64,000 bases of DNA from assembly GCF_013978595.1 (NCBI RefSeq), contig NZ_JACDTZ010000001.1, forward strand, positions 1,674,001-1,738,000. The letters are read 5' to 3'. This DNA is from Corynebacterium haematomassiliense. GTDB lineage: Bacteria > Actinomycetota > Actinomycetes > Mycobacteriales > Mycobacteriaceae. Below, piece by piece: positions 60,412-64,000 of this stretch. Below the pieces are notes generated by a model, which saw nothing but the letters and a program-made list of their open reading frames with translations, was not told where the DNA came from and ran no database searches. Both the position numbers and the translations under genes were made by a program. The number at the start of each line of letters is the position of its first letter. Position 1 is the stretch's first letter.

Positions 60412-62718
60412 CTACATCTGAGGCAGGAACGGGCGCAGCTGGTCCACAATCCACTGGAGCGTTCCGCCCGCGCCGGCGAGCACCGCCACGAGCAGGCCGA
60501 GCACGCCCACCAGCACGCCGCCGGCGAAGGCGCCGACGCTGCTGCCCACGTTGGAGGAGCCGTCGCTGGAGGAGCTGTCGTCGGTAGGCTGCGGCTCGGC
60601 GGTGACAGTGGTCGGCACGGCCACGGTCGTGGTCGCGGTAGTCGGCGTGCCTGACACAGTGCTGGTGACGGTGGTCGGCACGGCCACGGTGGTCGTCACC
60701 GGAGCAGGCGCGGACGAAGGCGCAGCGGAAGAGGGAGCAGCGGTGGTGGTCGGCGCCGGGGCCTTGCCGCGGGCGGTCAGCCACTGGTCCGGGCCGATCG
60801 GGTGGTCCACCATGCGGATTTCGCCGATGTTGCCGAACCAGCCGTCGACCTTGTCGTTATCCCAGGCGGAGGTGCCCAGCAGCCACTTGTCGCCGTTGCC
60901 GCCCATGCCCAGCGGGCCGTAGCCGTCGCGCAGGATCGGGGAGCCGTCGACGTACATGGTCACGGACTTATCGGCCGGGTCGTTGACCACGGCGATGTGC
61001 ATCCACTTGCCCTTCGGCACCTCGTGGGTCCAGTTGGAGAAGCCCTCGCCGTTTTCGCCGTAGGAGTACCACCGCAGTTCGCGCAGGCTGGACACGCCGA
61101 GCATCTGGATCGGGTCGCCGTCCTCGTCCTCGGGGTGGGTGATGGTGCCGGAGGCGTCGCGGATCAGGGCGTTGGACCACTTGTTGTTGTCGGCGTTCCA
61201 GTCCTCGTCGAGTTTGAGGAACGCCTCCATGGTGTAGCCGTCCTTGAACTCCTCCGAGTTGATGTCCGCGCCGGTGGCGGTTTCGAACCAGGCGGTGGAG
61301 TGCTTGAACTTCGGGTCCTTCCAGCGCAGGGAGCCGCGGTCCGCGGACAGCGGGTGCTTGTCGTCGGAGAAGGTCACCGCGTCTGCGCCCGCCGCGATGC
61401 GGTGGCGTGCGCGGGTCATGTCGTCGCCGTTTGCGACGTCGGGGATGACGGCGCCGGCGGGGGCAGCTTCGCCGTCGTTAAGCAAAGTGCCCTCGACCTT
61501 CGTCTGGCCGGGGCGCCAGTGCACGACGGTGCCGTCCACGTACGCGTAGTCCTGCTCGTTTTTCGGCTCGTCCTTTTCGGTGACCTCGTAGGCCTTGTAG
61601 CCGTCGGTGATGGTCTGCTTCAGCGCCTCGTTGTAGTCCGGGTCGTTGGCGTCGCCGGCCGTGAAGTCCGGCGCGAACGCCTTGAAGCGCTCCGCGAAGT
61701 CCAGATCGATGGTGTAGGAATCGCCCTCGCCCTCCATGATCAAGTGGTCGAAGGAGGTGAGCTGCTCGTACTTCTTGGACTTCACCCACGGCGAGTACGC
61801 GAGCATCTCCAGCTGGTTGTTGGTCAGGTCGAACTGCAGCTGACCCATCAGACCGTTACCGCCCAGGTAGGCCATCTGGTAGTCCTGCAGGATGTTGATC
61901 ACGTCGTGGCCGGCATCGTTCTTCTCCACGTGGTAGCCCGCGCCGTGGTGGTGGCCGGCGATGGTGAGGAAGATCTGGTCGTTTTTACGGATCAGCTTGT
62001 CCCAGAGGTGCTCGCCGTACTCCTTGGTGAAGTAGGTGGAGCCATCACCGTTGATACCCGAGATCTCGTGCGTGGTGAGGATCACGGGCAGCTCCGGGTG
62101 CTTATCGATGACCTGCTGCGCCCACTCCAGCGTTTCATCGTTGGCGCGGAAACCGAGCGCGAGCACCAGGTACTTCTGCCCCTCGGCTTCGAAGATGTGG
62201 TACTCCGAGTCGACGCTCTGGCCCGGGAAGGCGTAGCCGTCGCCGCCGTTGTGGATCTCCGTGGAGGCGGTGCGGCCCATGTAGGTGGAGTTCTTCTTCG
62301 CGCGCTCCTCCGGGAAGTACTCGGTGAACGCGGATTTCCCGTCGAACATGGTCAGGTCGTGGTTGCCCGGCAGCACGGAGTAGTTCACTCCGGCGTCCTC
62401 GAGCTTTTTCATCGCGCGGTCCGCGATGTCCCAGCTGGCGCGGTCTTCCGGCTGGTCCACCACGTCGCCCAGGTGGGTGACAAACTGTGTGCCGAGCTTC
62501 TTGTGGTTTTCCGCCAGGAACTCGGTCTGCACATCGAACGGGTTGGTGCCGTAGCGGTCGCCGAAGATGTCGCCGGCGGCCTCGGTGCCGTAACGGGCGT
62601 AGAACTGGGTGTCCGGCATGACGCCGAGGGTGAAGCGGGAGGCGAGATCCTCCGCGTTGGCGACAGGAACTGGGGTGAGCAGGGCAAGGGCGGTGATTGC
62701 GGCTACGTGCTTGCGCAT
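60412..62718 (-). CDS. Secreted LamG-domain metallophosphoesterase with C-terminal anchor
   Basis: A 768-residue exported protein. A signal peptide (to about ANA near residue 22) is followed by a calcineurin-like phosphoesterase domain (about 28-330) with the metal motifs GVMPDTQFY, HLGDVVDQPED, LPGNHD, TTHEISG and GHHHGAGYH. A linker leads to a LamG/concanavalin-like lectin domain (about 470-645, WFETATGADINSEEF). Then comes a Thr/Val/Pro-rich stretch (TTVAVPTTVT repeated) and a final membrane segment (AGGVLVGVLGLLVAVLAGAG). It probably frees phosphate from phosphodiesters at the cell surface. A PHO-box-like triple repeat lies upstream (62773-62802). GAAGGA precedes the ATG. Confidence 0.9.
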   Translation of the reverse strand: MRKHVAAITALALLTPVPVANAEDLASRFTLGVMPDTQFYARYGTEAAGDIFGDRYGTNPFDVQTEFLAENHKKLGTQFVTHLGDVVDQPEDRASWDIADRAMKKLEDAGVNYSVLPGNHDLTMFDGKSAFTEYFPEERAKKNSTYMGRTASTEIHNGGDGYAFPGQSVDSEYHIFEAEGQKYLVLALGFRANDETLEWAQQVIDKHPELPVILTTHEISGINGDGSTYFTKEYGEHLWDKLIRKNDQIFLTIAGHHHGAGYHVEKNDAGHDVINILQDYQMAYLGGNGLMGQLQFDLTNNQLEMLAYSPWVKSKKYEQLTSFDHLIMEGEGDSYTIDLDFAERFKAFAPDFTAGDANDPDYNEALKQTITDGYKAYEVTEKDEPKNEQDYAYVDGTVVHWRPGQTKVEGTLLNDGEAAPAGAVIPDVANGDDMTRARHRIAAGADAVTFSDDKHPLSADRGSLRWKDPKFKHSTAWFETATGADINSEEFKDGYTMEAFLKLDEDWNADNNKWSNALIRDASGTITHPEDEDGDPIQMLGVSSLRELRWYSYGENGEGFSNWTHEVPKGKWMHIAVVNDPADKSVTMYVDGSPILRDGYGPLGMGGNGDKWLLGTSAWDNDKVDGWFGNIGEIRMVDHPIGPDQWLTARGKAPAPTTTAAPSSAAPSSAPAPVTTTVAVPTTVTSTVSGTPTTATTTVAVPTTVTAEPQPTDDSSSSDGSSNVGSSVGAFAGGVLVGVLGLLVAVLAGAGGTLQWIVDQLRPFLPQM

Positions 62719-62772
62719 GGCGGTCCTTCGTTTCAGGCAGTTGCGGTTGAGCAGTTAGAAACGTAGCGCCCT

Positions 62773-62802
62773 CAGGTTTCGCTGAGGTGAAATTCAGGTG
62801 AA
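62773..62802 (-). promoter_or_regulatory. PHO-box-like triple direct repeat
   Basis: Three 8-bp units stand at an exact 11-bp period: CAGGTTTC (62773-62780), GAGGTGAA (62784-62791) and CAGGTGAA (62795-62802). On the minus strand they read TTCACCTG, TTCACCTC and GAAACCTG, close to the TTCACC-type units bound by PhoP/PhoR-class regulators of phosphate starvation in actinobacteria. The array is 55 nt upstream of the phosphoesterase start. Confidence 0.65.
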
Positions 62803-62970
62803 ACTTAAGCTTATCGACGTTCAGCTCCGCCCTGCCGCCGTTTCCCGCCGTTTCCCCAGGGATTCTTTTCGGGACCGTTCTTCGGTTCCGAAAGATATAG
62901 GAAAGATATGGGGGGCGGTTTTTACTATTTTACCTGGTCAGCGAATTGTTCCGATATCTTTCTATATCTT

Positions 62971-64000
62971 TCACGCCCGGATCCAGCGGGTGCCGCGCCC
63001 ACGCGGGGGACCTTCAGGGTCAATCTGTGCGCGACCAAGGCTGCGCAGGTGGCGGAGAATCCGCCCCGCCTCGGCGACGCTGACGCCGGTTTGGTCTGCG
63101 ATATCGGCGGACCGGAGCGATTCGCCGTCGACAAGCTTTGCTTCTATCCACTCTTGGATGCTCACCGTTGCTAGGTCGCCTGCCCGCCCGCGCCCGAGCA
63201 GCTTGCGCGCTTCGCCGCTGAGCGTCCACTCGCTGGCGTCCGCTACCGAATCGAGTAGTCCAAGCTCGACGAGCACGCCCATGAGTTCTTCCACCTCGAG
63301 GGCAGTGAGCTGCGTTTTGTGGGCTGCAGTTGCCGCAGTGATCAGAGGCGCGGAATTGAGGTGCCAAAGCACGATCAGCGTTGCGACGCTGCCAATAACC
63401 GCCTCGCCGTAGAGTTCCGACAGTTTCCTGAGCCCCTTGATAAAGGTCGTGTCGGGCTGCTGCGCGGCCAGGACCACCTGGACATGGGACCCGGTGGCAA
63501 AAACCTCCGGGACGTTTCGCCCAGTGCGGATCATCGTGGCCCACATGCGGTCGAAACCGCGCGAGCTTTCCTCCGCCAGACCGAGCGTCCGCATCGCCGC
63601 CATGAGCCGGTTGTTCCTCGGAACAGATGTGGTGGTCAGCAGCTTATCCACCGACACTCCCGGCGGCAGGGGACCGGGCGAGGTGATCTTTAGCGTGCGG
63701 TAGGTCTGCTCAACCACAACCGGGCCGGGCAGCCGCCAATCGCGGTGAATGAACGCGTTGGAAACCACCTCATCTACAGCCTGCTCAGGGAAGCGGCTGA
63801 TGGCGATCTCTTCACCGCCGTCGAACTGCACCCGTTCGATCTCCCTGTCCCCATTTTCCGCAATCAGGCGCCGCAGGCGGGGCAACGCCAGCAAAACTGG
63901 ATCCGAAATCAGCGTGGCCTTCGGGTCTTCCCCCGGGATACTGCGCCACAGGTGCCGGACTACAACGTCTGTGGGGTCAGGATCGGCGAGGAGAATCTCA
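62971..64000 (-). CDS. Schlafen/AlbA-2-type ATP-binding transcriptional regulator, N-terminus cut by window edge
   Basis: At least 343 residues, open to the end of the window. The visible part begins with EILLADPDPTDVVVRHLWRS and includes FPEQAVDEVVSNAFIHRDW and then ITSPGPLPPGV and VPRNNRLMAAMRTLG: the GHKL-like half of AlbA-2 (divergent AAA_4) proteins. The C-terminal 130 residues hold two winged-helix-like units (TALEVEELMGVLVELGLL and SADIADQTGVSVAEAGRILR). Such proteins are often regulators or defence-associated; no partner is visible. The preceding 62,803-62,970 stretch is short and AT-rich. Confidence 0.78.
   Translation of the reverse strand, partial: EILLADPDPTDVVVRHLWRSIPGEDPKATLISDPVLLALPRLRRLIAENGDREIERVQFDGGEEIAISRFPEQAVDEVVSNAFIHRDWRLPGPVVVEQTYRTLKITSPGPLPPGVSVDKLLTTTSVPRNNRLMAAMRTLGLAEESSRGFDRMWATMIRTGRNVPEVFATGSHVQVVLAAQQPDTTFIKGLRKLSELYGEAVIGSVATLIVLWHLNSAPLITAATAAHKTQLTALEVEELMGVLVELGLLDSVADASEWTLSGEARKLLGRGRAGDLATVSIQEWIEAKLVDGESLRSADIADQTGVSVAEAGRILRHLRSLGRAQIDPEGPPRGRGTRWIRA

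Noticed and set aside
60802-62766. 654-residue plus-strand frame opposite the phosphoesterase
   Set aside because: Antisense shadow; low-complexity Val/Gly/Asp composition, no ribosome site.

Overview
The window reads as a chromosomal segment of a Corynebacterium. It is GC-rich and gene-dense. It carries a class A PBP next to a MarR regulator, a double-domain universal stress protein, a DUF1846 protein, a fused NAD(P)H-hydrate repair enzyme, a ChrSA/HrtBA-type haem module, leuS, and short secreted proteins typical of the genus. No rRNA, tRNA or CRISPR array was recognised.

Layout. (1) 1-10,882: core genes for cell wall, stress, tRNA modification, DNA repair and metabolite repair. (2) 10,883-22,134: a copper-resistance island read almost wholly on the minus strand. 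It has two CsoR-type repressors, two P1B ATPases (CPC and CPH types), CopZ, a secreted metal-binding protein, a YHS protein and a YdhK lipoprotein. An unusual ferredoxin / FAD-oxidoreductase / MFS module sits inside it. Inverted repeats resembling CsoR operators lie in two promoter regions. (3) 22,135-24,000: a lower-GC stretch with a truncated plasmid replicase, probably an integrated plasmid relic. (4) 24,018-34,675: a surface protein, an MFS exporter, a haem-export and haem-sensing locus (hrtBA/chrSA) around a 16-bp palindrome, a DcuC-like transporter and small membrane proteins. (5) 34,805-38,300: an accessory patch with an excisionase-like HTH gene, a three-gene TIR / HIT / membrane-protein operon joined by 4-nt overlaps, an IS481-type transposase remnant and a SHOCT protein. 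(6) 38,346-46,231: oxidoreductase, leuS, DUF488 and one amino-acid permease. (7) 46,299-60,402: a nitrogen and amino-acid catabolic block. It holds two paralogous permeases around an aminotransferase, an M20 amidase, an amidohydrolase, two PucR-type regulators, a TPP enzyme and a GABA operon with two tandem semialdehyde dehydrogenases. (8) 60,412-62,718: a secreted metallophosphoesterase behind a PHO-box-like triple repeat. (9) 62,971-64,000: part of a Schlafen/AlbA-type ATP-binding protein.

Two observations stand out. The first is the TIR-HIT-TM cassette at 35,467-36,853, which looks like a Thoeris-type NAD-signalling defence system with an added HIT hydrolase. The second is an over-represented oligonucleotide. 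The 11-mer GCTTATCGACG occurs nine times and its core TATCGACG eighteen times, on both strands, mostly inside genes and encoded in several reading frames. It is absent from the copper/plasmid island and from the TIR patch. That is the behaviour expected of a genome-wide signal such as a DNA-uptake or chromosome-organisation sequence.
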